From Bordetella sp. FB-8 (GTDB lineage: Bacteria; Pseudomonadota; Gammaproteobacteria; Burkholderiales; Burkholderiaceae_B): a DNA stretch of 64,000 bases. Position numbers and translations under genes: made by a program. How positions within the stretch are numbered: position 1 is the first letter of the stretch; each line of letters begins with the position of its first letter. The DNA lies in the NCBI RefSeq assembly GCF_000382185.1, contig NZ_KB907784.1, positions 2,195,633 through 2,259,632 of the forward strand, in the 5' to 3' direction. Below, in pieces: positions 51,349-61,128 of the stretch. The notes under the pieces are model-generated. The model did not search any database. It saw nothing but the letters and a program-made list of their open reading frames with translations, and was not told the origin of the DNA.

Positions 51349-52529
51349 TGCGTGAAGCCGTCATCGTATCTACCGCGCGCACGCCGCTGACCAAGGCGCA
51401 CCGCGGCGAATTCAACATCACCGCCGGTCCCGCGCTCGCCTCGTTCGCGGTACGCGCGGCGGTCGAGCGCGCGGGCATCGATCCGGAATGGATCGAGGAC
51501 GCGATCCTGGGCTGCGGCTATCCCGAGGGCATCACCGGCCGCAACGTCGCACGCCAGACCGTCGTCCGCGCGGGCCTGCCGCTGTCCATCGCGGGCACTA
51601 CCGTCAACCGCTTTTGCGCCTCGGGCCTGCAGGCGATCGCCATGGCTGCCGGCCATATCGTGGGCAACGGTGCCAGCGCCATGATCGCGGGTGGCGTCGA
51701 GAGCATCTCCGGCATCCGCACGCGGGAAGACGGCGCCACGGGCCTGGACCCGTGGATCGTCGAGCACAAGCCCGAGTTGTACTTGGCCATGATCGACACT
51801 GCCGATATCGTGGCGCGCCGCTATGGCATCGACCGCGAAGCGCAGGACCGCTTTTCGGTGCAGAGCCAGCGCAAGACGCAGGCCGCGCAGCAGGCGGGCC
51901 GCTTTGCCGAGGAAATCGTGCCGGTGAGCACGGTCATGTCGGTCACCGACAAGGAAACCGGCGCGGTCAGCCAATGCGAGGCGAGCGTCTCGGCCGATAC
52001 CTGCAATCGCCCGGGGACGACCTACGAGGCGTTGGCCAAGCTCGCGCCCGTCAAGGGTCCCGGCCAGTTCGTCACGGCCGGCAACGCGTCGCAATTGTCC
52101 GACGGCGCCTCGGCTTGTGTGCTGATGGATGCCCGTCTGGCCGAGCGCGCCGGGCTGGCGCCGCTGGGCGCGCTGCGCGGTTTCGCGGTGGCCGGCTGCG
52201 AGCCCGACGAGATGGGCATAGGCCCTGTCTATGCGGTGCCCAAGCTGCTCAAGCGGCACGGCCTGACGGTGGACGACATCGATCTGTGGGAGCTGAATGA
52301 AGCCTTCGCGTCCCAGGCGCTTTATTGCCAGCGCACACTGGGCATTCCGGACGAGCGCCTGAATGTCGACGGCGGGGCCATCGCCATCGGCCATCCCTTC
52401 GGCATGACGGGCGCGCGGTTGGCCGGCCATATTCTGCTGGAAGGCCGCCGGCGCAAGGCCCGGTGGGGCGTGGTGACCCTGTGCATCGCCGGCGGCATGG
52501 GCGCGGCAGGGCTGTTCGAAATTTTCTGA
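51345..52529 (+). CDS. Acetyl-CoA acyltransferase (thiolase)
   Basis: A 394-residue thiolase. The nucleophile is in [18 protein letters not shown], followed by [14 protein letters not shown] (NEAFA), [17 protein letters not shown] (catalytic His) and the second Cys in [12 protein letters not shown]. It cleaves 3-oxoacyl-CoA to acetyl-CoA and a shortened acyl-CoA, closing the cycle with the fusion enzyme upstream. ATG 51345 overlaps the previous stop; ATG 51348 is equally possible. Confidence 0.94.
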   Translation: MMREAVIVSTARTPLTKAHRGEFNITAGPALASFAVRAAVERAGIDPEWIEDAILGCGYPEGITGRNVARQTVVRAGLPLSIAGTTVNRFCASGLQAIAMAAGHIVGNGASAMIAGGVESISGIRTREDGATGLDPWIVEHKPELYLAMIDTADIVARRYGIDREAQDRFSVQSQRKTQAAQQAGRFAEEIVPVSTVMSVTDKETGAVSQCEASVSADTCNRPGTTYEALAKLAPVKGPGQFVTAGNASQLSDGASACVLMDARLAERAGLAPLGALRGFAVAGCEPDEMGIGPVYAVPKLLKRHGLTVDDIDLWELNEAFASQALYCQRTLGIPDERLNVDGGAIAIGHPFGMTGARLAGHILLEGRRRKARWGVVTLCIAGGMGAAGLFEIF

Positions 52530-52546
52530 TTCCATAGGACGCACGC

Positions 52547-53785
52547 ATGGATCTGCGATTCACCCCCCAAGAGCTGGACTTTCGCGAACAGGTGCGGGCT
52601 TTCCTGAAGGCCAGGCTGCCTGCCGCCCTGGCGCACAAGGTCGAGAACAACCTGCGCCTGTCCAAGGCGGACCTGGAGCAATGGCACGCCATCCTCCACG
52701 AGCGCGGCTGGCTGGCCAACCATTGGTCCACGCAGTACGGCGGACCGGGCTGGGACGCGGTCCAGAGGTTCATCTTCGAGAACGAATGCGCCCTGGCCCA
52801 TGCGCCGCGTCTGGTGCCTTTCGGCATCAACATGCTGGGTCCCGTGCTCATCAAATACGGCAGCCAGGCGCAGAAGCAGTACTGGCTGCCGCGCATACTC
52901 GACGGCCGCGACTGGTGGTGTCAGGGTTATTCCGAGCCGGGTGCGGGCTCGGACCTGGCCGCGGTCAAGACCACGGCACAGCGCATCGCGGATCCGGCGG
53001 GCGACTACTACATCGTCAATGGCCAGAAGACCTGGACCACGCTGGGCCAGCACGCCAACATGATCTTCTGCCTGGTGCGTACAGACAGGCAGGCCAAGGC
53101 CCAGCAGGGCATCAGCTTCCTGCTTGTGGACATGAGCGCGCCGGGCGTGGAAGTGCGCCCCATCATCACGCTCGATGGCGAACACGAGGTCAACGAGGTG
53201 TTCTTTACCGACGTGAAGGTGCCTGCCGCGAACCTGGTGGGCGAAGAGAACAAGGGCTGGACCTACGCCAAATACCTGCTGACCTACGAACGCACCAATA
53301 TCGCCGGCGTGGGTTTTTCGGCCGCCTTGCTGGAAAAGCTCAAGGTTGCCGCCGACCGCATGCTGTACAAGGGCGCGCCACTGTCGCGGGACCCGCTCTT
53401 TGCGGCCCGCATGGCGCGGGTGGAGATCGATCTGGAGAACATGAAGACCACCAACCTGCGCGTGATTGCCGCGGCGGCCGATGCCGCGGCGGCCGATGCC
53501 GCGGCGGCCGGCGGCGGCGTACCCGGCGCGGAGAGCTCCATGCTCAAGATCCGGGGAACGGAGATACGCCAGGAGCTGCTGTCGCTGATACGCCGCGCCA
53601 TGGGTCCGTATGCGGCGCCCTTCATCGAAGAAGCGCTGGACCTGGACTACGGCCAGGCGCCGGTCGGGCCGCAGGAGGCTGCCTCGGCCGCGTCGACTTA
53701 TTTCAACTACCGCAAGCTGTCCATCTTCGGAGGTTCCAACGAAATCCAGAAGAACATCATCTCCAAGATGATTCTGGGCCTGTGA
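52547..53785 (+). CDS. Acyl-CoA dehydrogenase (first of two)
   Basis: A 412-residue flavoprotein. The FAD/substrate loop is WWCQGYSEPGAGSDLAAVKTTA and the second motif TWTTLGQHANMIFCLVRT; the end YRKLSIFGGSNEIQKNIISKMILGL is the usual C-terminus. It oxidises an acyl-CoA at the alpha-beta bond and passes electrons to ETF. A 15-bp repeat in the gene creates the low-complexity AAAADAAAADAAAAGGG insert (about residues 307-325). It probably forms a heteromer with the next gene. Confidence 0.93.
   Translation: MDLRFTPQELDFREQVRAFLKARLPAALAHKVENNLRLSKADLEQWHAILHERGWLANHWSTQYGGPGWDAVQRFIFENECALAHAPRLVPFGINMLGPVLIKYGSQAQKQYWLPRILDGRDWWCQGYSEPGAGSDLAAVKTTAQRIADPAGDYYIVNGQKTWTTLGQHANMIFCLVRTDRQAKAQQGISFLLVDMSAPGVEVRPIITLDGEHEVNEVFFTDVKVPAANLVGEENKGWTYAKYLLTYERTNIAGVGFSAALLEKLKVAADRMLYKGAPLSRDPLFAARMARVEIDLENMKTTNLRVIAAAADAAAADAAAAGGGVPGAESSMLKIRGTEIRQELLSLIRRAMGPYAAPFIEEALDLDYGQAPVGPQEAASAASTYFNYRKLSIFGGSNEIQKNIISKMILGL
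53471..53515 (+). repeat. In-frame 15-bp tandem repeat in the acyl-CoA dehydrogenase gene
   Basis: GCGGCGGCCGATGCC is present twice (53471 and 53486), and a third copy with substitutions (GCGGCGGCCGGCGGC) follows. The repeat encodes AAADA units and keeps the frame, so copy number could vary. Confidence 0.85.
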
Positions 53786-53804
53786 GACGAGGGAAAACGC
53801 CGCC

Positions 53805-54941
53805 ATGAATTTCGAGCACACCCAAGACCGCCGCATGCTGGCGGACACGCTGAACCGTTTCATCTCCGAGCAATACGGTATTGAGACCCGCAACAGGATC
53901 GCCTATGGCGACGAAGGGTACCGTCCCGCGCTGTATGCGCAGTTCGCCGAACTGGGTGTGATCGGCGCGCTGTTTCCCGAAGCGCAGGGCGGCTTGGGCG
54001 GCCACGGCTTCGATATCAGCGTGGTGTTCGAATGCCTGGGCCGAGGCCTGGTGGCCGAGCCCATGCTGGGGGCGCTGGTGGTCGGCCAGGCCCTGGTCCT
54101 GGCCGGCACGGCCGCGCAGAAAACTCGCCTGGACGAGATCGCGGCTGGCGACTGCATCGCCGCGCTGGCGCACGACGAGCCCGGCGGCCACTACGAACTG
54201 GAAAACGTCGCGGCCAGCGCGCGCTGGGACGGCGCCGGCTGGGTGATCGATGGCGCCAAGGGTGTGGTGGGGTTCGGCGCACAGGCCGACCTGCTGCTGG
54301 TGTCGGCGCGCACCTCGGGCCAGGCCGGCGACGCGGCCGGAATCAGCTTGTTCCTGGTGCCGGGCGATGCGGCGGGCCTGTCCCGGCGCGACTATCGGCG
54401 CTTTGAGGGCGGACGCGCCGCCGAACTGGTTTTCACCGCAGTGAAGATCGGCGCCGATGCCCTGCTGGGCAAAGAGGGCGAAGGCTGCACCTTGCTCGAG
54501 CGTCTCAGCGGCTATGCCCTGCTGGCCCTGTGCGCCGAGGCCGTGGGCGCCATGGACGTGGCCAAGGATCAGACGCTGGCGTATCTGCGCACGCGCAAGC
54601 AGTTCGGCGTGCCCATCGGCAGCTTCCAGGCGCTGCAGCACCGCATGGCCGACATGCTGCTTGAAGTGGAGCAGGCCCGTTCGGCCGTCATCAACGCGGC
54701 GGCCGCCATCGACCTGGACGACCGCGTGGCGCGCGAGCGCGCCCTGTCGGCGGCCAAGCACAGCATAGGCCGCATCGGCACCCTGGTGGCGCAGGAATGC
54801 ATTCAATTGCACGGAGGCATAGGCATGACCTGGGAATTGCCCATGGCGCACTACGCCAAACGCCTGATCATGATCGACCATCAGTTCGGCGACGAGGACC
54901 ACCATCTGGCCCGTTTCATCGAATTGGGCAGGCAGGTTTGA
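53805..54941 (+). CDS. Acyl-CoA dehydrogenase (second of two)
   Basis: A 378-residue acyl-CoA dehydrogenase-fold protein. It has FEHTQDRRMLADTLNRFISEQYG, GALFPEAQGGLGGHGFDISVVFE, and in the C-terminal domain YLRTRKQFGVPIGSFQALQHRMADM and ECIQLHGGIGMTWELPMAHYAKRL. It is less typical in the middle domain (GWVIDGAKGVVGFGAQADLLLVSA). Paired genes of this kind, often a catalytic and a partner subunit, are common in steroid and side-chain catabolism. It follows the first dehydrogenase after 19 bp. Confidence 0.9.
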   Translation: MNFEHTQDRRMLADTLNRFISEQYGIETRNRIAYGDEGYRPALYAQFAELGVIGALFPEAQGGLGGHGFDISVVFECLGRGLVAEPMLGALVVGQALVLAGTAAQKTRLDEIAAGDCIAALAHDEPGGHYELENVAASARWDGAGWVIDGAKGVVGFGAQADLLLVSARTSGQAGDAAGISLFLVPGDAAGLSRRDYRRFEGGRAAELVFTAVKIGADALLGKEGEGCTLLERLSGYALLALCAEAVGAMDVAKDQTLAYLRTRKQFGVPIGSFQALQHRMADMLLEVEQARSAVINAAAAIDLDDRVARERALSAAKHSIGRIGTLVAQECIQLHGGIGMTWELPMAHYAKRLIMIDHQFGDEDHHLARFIELGRQV

Positions 54942-54955
54942 ACGCCGGGGCGGCC

Positions 54956-55759
54956 ATGGAGGGACAGGGGTTGATTTCGCGCAGCGAGGGCGCCGTGCTG
55001 GTGCTGAGCAACAACAATCCGCAGGCGCGCAACGCCTTGTCGCCCGAGTTCTATACGGCGCTTGGTCAGGCGCTGGAGGATGCGGCCTGCGATCCCGGCA
55101 TAGGGGCCGTGGTGCTGACGGGCGAGGGCGGGCATTTCTGTTCCGGCGGAGATCTGCGCCAACTGGCCAAACGGCGCGAGCTGCCCTTGCAGGAGCGCCG
55201 CGCCAGGCTCGAGGGACTGCACGATCTCATCCGTGCCCTACGCGATTTTCCCAAGCCGGTGATCGCGGCGGTGGAGGGCGCGGCCGCCGGGGCCGGCCTG
55301 TCGTTGGCCCTGGCCTGCGACATGCTGGTGGCGGCGCGCGATGCGGTGTTTTCCGTGGCTTACGTGAAGGTCGGCTTGACGCCGGACGGCGGCGCCACGG
55401 CTTTTCTGGCCGAGCATCTGTCGCGTCAGGTGCTCACCGAGTTGTGCCTGACGGGCGAGCGCGTCAGCGGCGAGCGCATGCACGCCCTGGGCGCGGTGAA
55501 CCGCCTGACCGAGCCGGGCCAGGCCCTGTCGCAGGCGCTGGCGCTGGCAGCTCAGGTGGCAGCGGGTCCCGAACGGGCTATGGCGCGCATCAAGACGCTG
55601 TGCCGCGCGGCCTACGCCAATACACTGACGCAGCAGTTAGAGGCCGAAGCCGAATGCATGGTGCGCTCGCAGGACACCGACGAGTCGCGCGAAGGCATCG
55701 GTGCCTTCCTGGAGAAGCGGCCGCCGGACTACACGAAGCTGCGCAGGCGCGGCAACTGA
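54956..55759 (+). CDS. Enoyl-CoA hydratase/isomerase family protein
   Basis: A 267-residue crotonase. The oxyanion-hole segments are NNPQARNALSPEF, GGHFCSGGDLRQLA and VEGAAAGAGLSLALACDMLVA; SVAYVKVGLTPDGGATAFLAE follows. The second catalytic residue is Asp in TPDGG rather than Glu, as in isomerases of this family. ATG 54956 lies 14 bp after the preceding gene. Open frame upstream to 54797 is a shadow. Confidence 0.9.
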   Translation: MEGQGLISRSEGAVLVLSNNNPQARNALSPEFYTALGQALEDAACDPGIGAVVLTGEGGHFCSGGDLRQLAKRRELPLQERRARLEGLHDLIRALRDFPKPVIAAVEGAAAGAGLSLALACDMLVAARDAVFSVAYVKVGLTPDGGATAFLAEHLSRQVLTELCLTGERVSGERMHALGAVNRLTEPGQALSQALALAAQVAAGPERAMARIKTLCRAAYANTLTQQLEAEAECMVRSQDTDESREGIGAFLEKRPPDYTKLRRRGN

Positions 55760-55784
55760 GCCACGCGAAGAGGAGACAGAAAAA

Positions 55785-57047
55785 ATGAATGATGCAGGAG
55801 ACCAGGCGGCGCGGCGGGGTGACATGGATTTCCCGCTGGAGGGCGTGCGCGTGCTGGATCTTTCGCGCGTGTTCGCCGGGCCGCTGTGCGGGCAGGTGCT
55901 GGCCGACTTCGGCGCCGAGGTCGTCAAGGTGGAGCATCCGGGGCGCGGCGACGATACTCGCGACTGGGGCATGCGCATCGGCAAGACCGAGACCACCTAT
56001 TACTCGGCCATGAACCGCAACAAGCGTTCGGTCACACTGGACCTTCAATCGGAAGACGGCGCGCGCCTGGTGCGCGAACTGGTGCCGCAGTTCGACGTGG
56101 TAATCCACAATTTCAAGCACGGCGGCGCTCAGAAGCTGGGCCTGGGCTACGAGCAGCTCAAGGCGATCAAGCCCGACCTGGTCTATTGCGCCATCGCCGG
56201 CTACGACAGCTCCGGTCCGCAGGCCGCCCGGCCCGGCTACGACCTGGTCATTCAGGGCGAGACGGGGCTCATGGCGATCAACGGCGAGGCCGAGCAGCCC
56301 CCGCTCAAGTTCGGCGTCGCCATCGTCGACATGATGACGGGCATGTACGCCGCGCAGGCCGTGCTGGCCGCGCTGTTTCGCCGCGACCGCACGGGCCGCG
56401 GGCGCCTGATCGAGATGGCGCTGTACGACTGCGGCATCATGATCTCCAGCTATTACGCCCTGGACGCCATGCTGCTGGGCCGCGACCCCAGGCGCTACGG
56501 TAACGCCCACCCATCGATCGTGCCCTATGGCATGTTCGAGTCGGCCGACGGGCCGCTCATCATCACTGTGGGCAACAACGCGCAGTTCGACAAGTTCTGC
56601 CGGCTCGTGCTGTTGCGCCCCGACATCGTCGAGGATCCGCGTTACGCCACCAATGTCGAGCGCGGCAAGCATCGGGTGCTTTTGCTGGCCTTGTTGACCG
56701 AGCTGCTCAAGACCTATCCGCGCGAACTGCTGCTGCAGCGCATGCAGGCCAACGGCATCCCGTGCGGCAAGGTGCTGGGACTGCACGAGGCGCTGACCAG
56801 CGAGGGCACGCGCCGTGGCGGGCTGTTGCGCGAGATGCCGCATCCCGTGGCCGGCACGACCTACACGTTCGCGCCGCCGTACCGGCTGGACGGCCAGCGC
56901 CTGCCCATACGCAATGCGCCTCCGACCCTGGGCGCGGATACGCGCGACGTGCTTGGCGATCTGTTGAACCTGTCCGATGCCGAGCTGGCCGCCCTGCGCG
57001 ACCGGGGCGTGCTGACCTTGCCCGAGACGCCGGCTGTCCCGGATTGA
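55785..57047 (+). CDS. CaiB/BaiF-family CoA-transferase
   Basis: A family III CoA-transferase of 420 residues. It has VRVLDLSRVFAGPLCGQVLADFGAEVVKVEHPGRGDDTRDWG, the NKRSVTLDLQSEDG segment and PDLVYCAIAGYDSSGP, ending with RNAPPTLGADTRDVL. The conserved catalytic aspartate should be the Asp of YDLVIQGETGLM. It activates an acid to its CoA ester using another CoA donor. ATG 55785 follows AGGAG at 55771. Confidence 0.92.
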   Translation: MNDAGDQAARRGDMDFPLEGVRVLDLSRVFAGPLCGQVLADFGAEVVKVEHPGRGDDTRDWGMRIGKTETTYYSAMNRNKRSVTLDLQSEDGARLVRELVPQFDVVIHNFKHGGAQKLGLGYEQLKAIKPDLVYCAIAGYDSSGPQAARPGYDLVIQGETGLMAINGEAEQPPLKFGVAIVDMMTGMYAAQAVLAALFRRDRTGRGRLIEMALYDCGIMISSYYALDAMLLGRDPRRYGNAHPSIVPYGMFESADGPLIITVGNNAQFDKFCRLVLLRPDIVEDPRYATNVERGKHRVLLLALLTELLKTYPRELLLQRMQANGIPCGKVLGLHEALTSEGTRRGGLLREMPHPVAGTTYTFAPPYRLDGQRLPIRNAPPTLGADTRDVLGDLLNLSDAELAALRDRGVLTLPETPAVPD

Positions 57048-57083
57048 GACTGTGGCTCGAACGCAAAACCAGGAAGAATGCGC

Positions 57084-58010
57084 ATGACCAGGATGCCTGC
57101 CGTATTCCAGAAGCTCAGGCTGCCGGTGATCGGTTCGCCCCTTTTCATCATCAGCAATCCCGCGCTGCTGATCGCGCAATGCCGGGCCGGCATCGTCGGC
57201 GCCATGCCGGCGCTCAATGCCCGGCCCAGCGCTCAGCTGGACGACTGGCTGGCCGAGATCACCGCCAGCCTGGCCGGCGCCGGCGCCGCGCCCTACGCCA
57301 TCAACCTGATCGCGCACAAGAGCAATGCCCGCTTGGACGAGGACCTGGCTGTGTGCGAGAAACACAAGGTGCCCATCGTCATCACCAGCCTGGGCGCGCA
57401 GGCGCAGATCAACCAGGCCGTGCACGCCTGGGGCGGCGTGACACTGCATGACGTGATTCACAACACCTTCGCGCGCAAGGCCGTCGAGAAGGGCGCCGAC
57501 GGGCTGATCGCCGTGGCGGCGGGTGCGGGCGGCCACGCCGGCACGCGCAGTCCTTTCGCGCTGGTGCAGGAAATTCGCCGATGGTTTGACGGCCCGCTGG
57601 TCCTGTCCGGTTCGATTGCCACCGGCGGCGCCATCCTGGCGGCCCAGGCCATGGGGGCCGATCTCGCCTACATCGGCTCGCCCTTCATTGCCACCCGGGA
57701 GGCCAACGCCTCGGATGCCTACAAGCAGGCGATCGTGGACGCGAGCTCGGACGATATTGTCTATAGCAATCTGTTCACCGGTGTGCACGGCAACTATCTG
57801 GCCGCCTCGATACGCAATGCGGGACTGGATCCGGACCGGCTGCCTTCGGACGCACGCGATTACGCCGCTGGCGCGCCCAGGCCGTGGAAGGATATCTGGG
57901 GTTCGGGACAGGGGGTCGGGGTCGTCGACGAGGTGGTGCCCGCCGCCACGCTTATAGACAGATTGGCCGGCCAATACCAGGCTGCCCGGGCACGGCTTTC
58001 GGGTTCTTGA
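57084..58010 (+). CDS. Nitronate monooxygenase/2-nitropropane dioxygenase-like flavoprotein
   Basis: A TIM-barrel FMN protein of 308 residues. It has the NMO motifs LPVIGSPLFIISNP, AGIVGAMPALNARP, the FMN-binding GADGLIAVAAGAGGHAG and LSGSIATGGAILAAQAMGADLAYIGSPFIAT. The last gene of the acyl-CoA cluster, where such proteins may act as enoyl reductases or oxidases rather than on nitronates. ATG 57084 lies 7 bp after AGGAAG; ATG 57078 is an alternative. A terminator follows. Confidence 0.9.
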   Translation: MTRMPAVFQKLRLPVIGSPLFIISNPALLIAQCRAGIVGAMPALNARPSAQLDDWLAEITASLAGAGAAPYAINLIAHKSNARLDEDLAVCEKHKVPIVITSLGAQAQINQAVHAWGGVTLHDVIHNTFARKAVEKGADGLIAVAAGAGGHAGTRSPFALVQEIRRWFDGPLVLSGSIATGGAILAAQAMGADLAYIGSPFIATREANASDAYKQAIVDASSDDIVYSNLFTGVHGNYLAASIRNAGLDPDRLPSDARDYAAGAPRPWKDIWGSGQGVGVVDEVVPAATLIDRLAGQYQAARARLSGS

Positions 58011-58032
58011 AAAAACCGGTTCGGGCAATAAA

Positions 58033-58066
58033 AAATCGGGGGCTGCGCACAGCCCCCGATTTGTTT
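58033..58066. terminator. Bidirectional terminator between NMO-like gene and secF
   Basis: AAATCGGGGGCTG-CG-CACAGCCCCCGATTT-like stem with A tracts on the left and TTTGTTTT on the right. It can stop transcription from both strands. Confidence 0.85.
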
Positions 58067-58083
58067 TCTACCGCGATCGCTCC

Positions 58084-59022
58084 TCAGGAGAGGTTGTCGA
58101 CTTCGTCCTTCTTCACCTGCCGGATCAGGTCTTCCCGCTTGACCCCCATCCACATGGCCAGCGCGGCGGCCACGAAGACAGACGAATAGATGCCGAACCA
58201 GATGCCGATGGTCAGCGCCAGGGCGAAATAGTGCAGCGTGGGGCCGCCCAGAAACAGCATGGACAGCACCATGATCTGGGTGCAGGCGTGGGTGATGACG
58301 GTGCGGGAAATCGTCTGGGTGATGGCGCTGTTGATGACTTCACGCACGCTGGCCTTGCGCATCTTGCGGAAGTTCTCGCGGATCCGGTCCATGATCACCA
58401 CGGACTCGTTCACCGAATAGCCCAGCACCGCCAGCACGCCGGCCAGGACCGAGAGCGAGAACTCCCACCGGAAGAACGCAAAGAAGCCCAGGATGATGAC
58501 CACGTCGTGCAGGTTGGCCAGCACCCCGGCCACGGCGAACTTCCATTCGAAGCGGAAGGCCAGGTAGATGACAATGCCCGCCACCGTTACCAGCAGCGCC
58601 ATCAGGCCGTTGTGGAATAGCTCCTTGCCCACCTGCGGGCCGACGAACTCGACGCTGCGCAGCTGCACCGTGGGGTCGGCGGCCTTGAGCGCACCCAGCA
58701 CGGCGTCGCTTTGCGCCGAGGACGTCTGGCTGTGGACCAGCGGCAGGCGGATCATCACGTCGCGCGAAGTGCCGAAGCTCTGCACCTGGAAGTCGTTGGG
58801 GTTGTAGCCCAGCTTGGTCATGGCGCCGCGCACCTCTTCGAGCTGGACGGTCTGCGCGTAGTGGACTTCCATTACCGTGCCGCCGGTGAACTCGATGGAC
58901 AGGTGAAAGCCTCGCGTCACGATGAAGAACACCGCCGCCAGAAAGGTGACCAGGCTGATGATGTTCAGCACCAGCGCGTGGCGCATGAAGGGGATGCTGC
59001 GGTGAATCCGGAAAAATTCCAT
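58084..59022 (-). CDS. secF: Protein translocase subunit SecF
   Basis: A 312-residue RND-fold inner-membrane protein that, with SecD, uses proton flow to help export proteins. It has TM1 near the N-terminus (HALVLNIISLVTFLAAVFFIV), the FTGGTVMEVHYAQTV motif, and the TM4-6 block (VFFGF-like WEFSLSVLAGVLAVLGYSVNESVVIMDRIRENF). Follows secD by 51 bp. Confidence 0.96.
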   Translation of the reverse strand: MEFFRIHRSIPFMRHALVLNIISLVTFLAAVFFIVTRGFHLSIEFTGGTVMEVHYAQTVQLEEVRGAMTKLGYNPNDFQVQSFGTSRDVMIRLPLVHSQTSSAQSDAVLGALKAADPTVQLRSVEFVGPQVGKELFHNGLMALLVTVAGIVIYLAFRFEWKFAVAGVLANLHDVVIILGFFAFFRWEFSLSVLAGVLAVLGYSVNESVVIMDRIRENFRKMRKASVREVINSAITQTISRTVITHACTQIMVLSMLFLGGPTLHYFALALTIGIWFGIYSSVFVAAALAMWMGVKREDLIRQVKKDEVDNLS

Positions 59023-59073
59023 GGTTTTCTCAATCGGGGGTGGGCAACCCCCGTGGGCATCAATCTAGGTGGA

Positions 59074-61014
59074 TCACTGTTTCGCGGAGGACTTTCTGGC
59101 CGATTGCTTGGCTGCCGCCTTGCCGTCGCCGGCCGTGCCTTCGACAGGCTTCCAGACCGTGCCGATCGAGATCTTGGTCAGCTTGCGTTGGCGGCCGTAC
59201 CAGAAGTTGGCCAGGGCGCGCACGCCGACCACGGCCGAGAACATCGAGGTGACGATGCCCAGGCAGTGGACCACGGCAAAGCCGCGCACCGGCCCCGAAC
59301 CGAAGGCCAGCAGCGACAGGCCCACGATCAGCGTGGTGATGTTGGAGTCCAGGATGGTGCCCCAGGCGCGCTCGAAGCCCTGGGAGATGGCCTGCTGCGG
59401 CGTGGCGCCGTTGCGCAGTTCCTCGCGGATGCGTTCGTTGATCAGCACGTTCGAGTCGATGGCCATGCCCAGGGTCAGGGCGATGGCCGCGATGCCGGGC
59501 AGGGTCAGGGTCGCCTGCAGCATCGACAGCACCGCCAGCAGCAGCAGCAGGTTGAACGACAGTCCCAGCGTCGAGAACAGGCCGAACACGTTGTAGTAGA
59601 CGATGATGAATATCGCGATGGCGATGAAGCCGTAGAGCGTGGAATGGAAGCCCTTGGCGATGTTGTCGGCGCCCAGGCTGGGGCCGATGGTGCGTTCCTC
59701 GATGATGCTCATGGGCGCGGCCAGCGAGCCGGCGCGCAGCAGCAGGGCCGTGTCGGCGGCTTCTTCTGCCGTCATGCTGCCCGAGATCTGCACCTGACCG
59801 CCGTCGATCTCGCTGCGGATGACCGGCGCGGTGACGACTTCGCCCTTGCCGTTTTCAAACAGCAGAATGGCCATGCGCTTGCCGATGTTGTCGCGCGTGA
59901 CATCGCGGAAGATGCGCGAACCCTTGTCGTCGAGCGTGAGGTTCACGGCCGGCTGCTGGGTCTGCGGGTCGCGCCCGGCTTGTGCGTTCTGCAGGTTCTG
60001 GCCGGTGAGAATGACTTGGCGGCGCACCAGGATGGGACGGCCGTCGCGATCGGTGTAGCGCTCCAGGCCGAAAGGCACGGTGCCGTTGGCGAGCGCGGCC
60101 ATGGCCGAGGGCGAATCGTCGACCATGCGGATCTGCAGCGTGGCGGTGCGGCCCAGCATTTCCTTGGCCTTGGCGATGTCCTGCACGCCGGGCAGCTCGA
60201 CCACGATGCGGTCCGAGCCCTGCTGCTGGATCACCGGCTCGCTGACGCCTAGTTCGTTGGTGCGGTTGTGCAGGGTGGCGATGTTCTGGGTGATGGCCGC
60301 GTTCTGCGCCTGGGCGATGGCTGCCGAGGACAGCTGGCCGGTCAGCAGGAACTTGCCACCGTCTTCGCTGGCGGCCAGCTGCAGTTCGGGCATGCGGCTG
60401 CGCAGATCGTCGCGCGCCTTGCTGCGATCGTCTGCCGTGGCGAAGGTCATGGTGACCGACTCGCCAGTGCGTTCGACGTTGGCGACGGGGATTTTGTCGT
60501 CGCGCAGGGCGCTGCGGATGTCGCCGGCCAGCGCGTCGTAGCGGGCGGTCAGCGCTCCCTTCATGTCGACTTGCAGCAGGAAATGCACGCCGCCGCGCAG
60601 ATCCAGGCCCAGGAACATGGGGCGGGGCTCGAAGAAACCCAGCGAGCGCATCCAGGGCGGCGAGGCGGGCATCAGGTTCAGCGCGACGGTGTAGTGCGGG
60701 TCGCTGGGGTCGGTGTTGAGCGCGTGGTCCAGGGCATCGCGCGCGGCCAGCTGCTGGTCGGTGTTGGTATAGCGGATGCGGATGGTGCCGAGCGTGCCGT
60801 TCTGTCCGTAGTAGATACTGACCGGCGGCAGCTTGGCGGCGTCCAGGATCTGCCGGATCTGTTCCACCATGTCCGGAGTGACCTTGATGACGGCCTTGGC
60901 GCTGGACACCTGCACGGCAGGCGCCTCGCCGTAGAAATTGGGCAGCGTGTAGATCAGGCCGATCACGAGCGCGACGAGCACCGTGATGTATTTCCAGAGA
61001 GGGTAGCGGTTCAT
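59074..61014 (-). CDS. secD: Protein translocase subunit SecD
   Basis: A 646-residue partner of SecF. It has the N-terminal helix YPLWKYITVLVALVIGLIYTLPNFYGE, FLGLDLRGGVHFLLQVDM, the P1 head domain, and the C-terminal TM block (LGADNIAKGFHSTLYGFIAIAIFIIVYYNVFG; LPGIAAIALTLGMAIDSNVLINERIREEL). Ends in an Ala/Lys-rich tail. Transcribed with yajC upstream. Confidence 0.97.
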   Translation of the reverse strand: MNRYPLWKYITVLVALVIGLIYTLPNFYGEAPAVQVSSAKAVIKVTPDMVEQIRQILDAAKLPPVSIYYGQNGTLGTIRIRYTNTDQQLAARDALDHALNTDPSDPHYTVALNLMPASPPWMRSLGFFEPRPMFLGLDLRGGVHFLLQVDMKGALTARYDALAGDIRSALRDDKIPVANVERTGESVTMTFATADDRSKARDDLRSRMPELQLAASEDGGKFLLTGQLSSAAIAQAQNAAITQNIATLHNRTNELGVSEPVIQQQGSDRIVVELPGVQDIAKAKEMLGRTATLQIRMVDDSPSAMAALANGTVPFGLERYTDRDGRPILVRRQVILTGQNLQNAQAGRDPQTQQPAVNLTLDDKGSRIFRDVTRDNIGKRMAILLFENGKGEVVTAPVIRSEIDGGQVQISGSMTAEEAADTALLLRAGSLAAPMSIIEERTIGPSLGADNIAKGFHSTLYGFIAIAIFIIVYYNVFGLFSTLGLSFNLLLLLAVLSMLQATLTLPGIAAIALTLGMAIDSNVLINERIREELRNGATPQQAISQGFERAWGTILDSNITTLIVGLSLLAFGSGPVRGFAVVHCLGIVTSMFSAVVGVRALANFWYGRQRKLTKISIGTVWKPVEGTAGDGKAAAKQSARKSSAKQ

Positions 61015-61128
61015 TGCCGGCAGGGAGAATTGAGCGGCGCTTCGGGCCGGATGGCAAAGCCGCCGCGAAAGACGCGGCGGCGCTTGGGTTTTCGGACCGT
61101 GACCGGGTCGGTGGTTCGGATTCGGGCC

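Noticed and set aside
55590..58028. Minus-strand 812-residue frame
   Set aside because: Antisense to three genes with strong motifs (crotonase, CoA-transferase, NMO); no domain recognised in the long frame.
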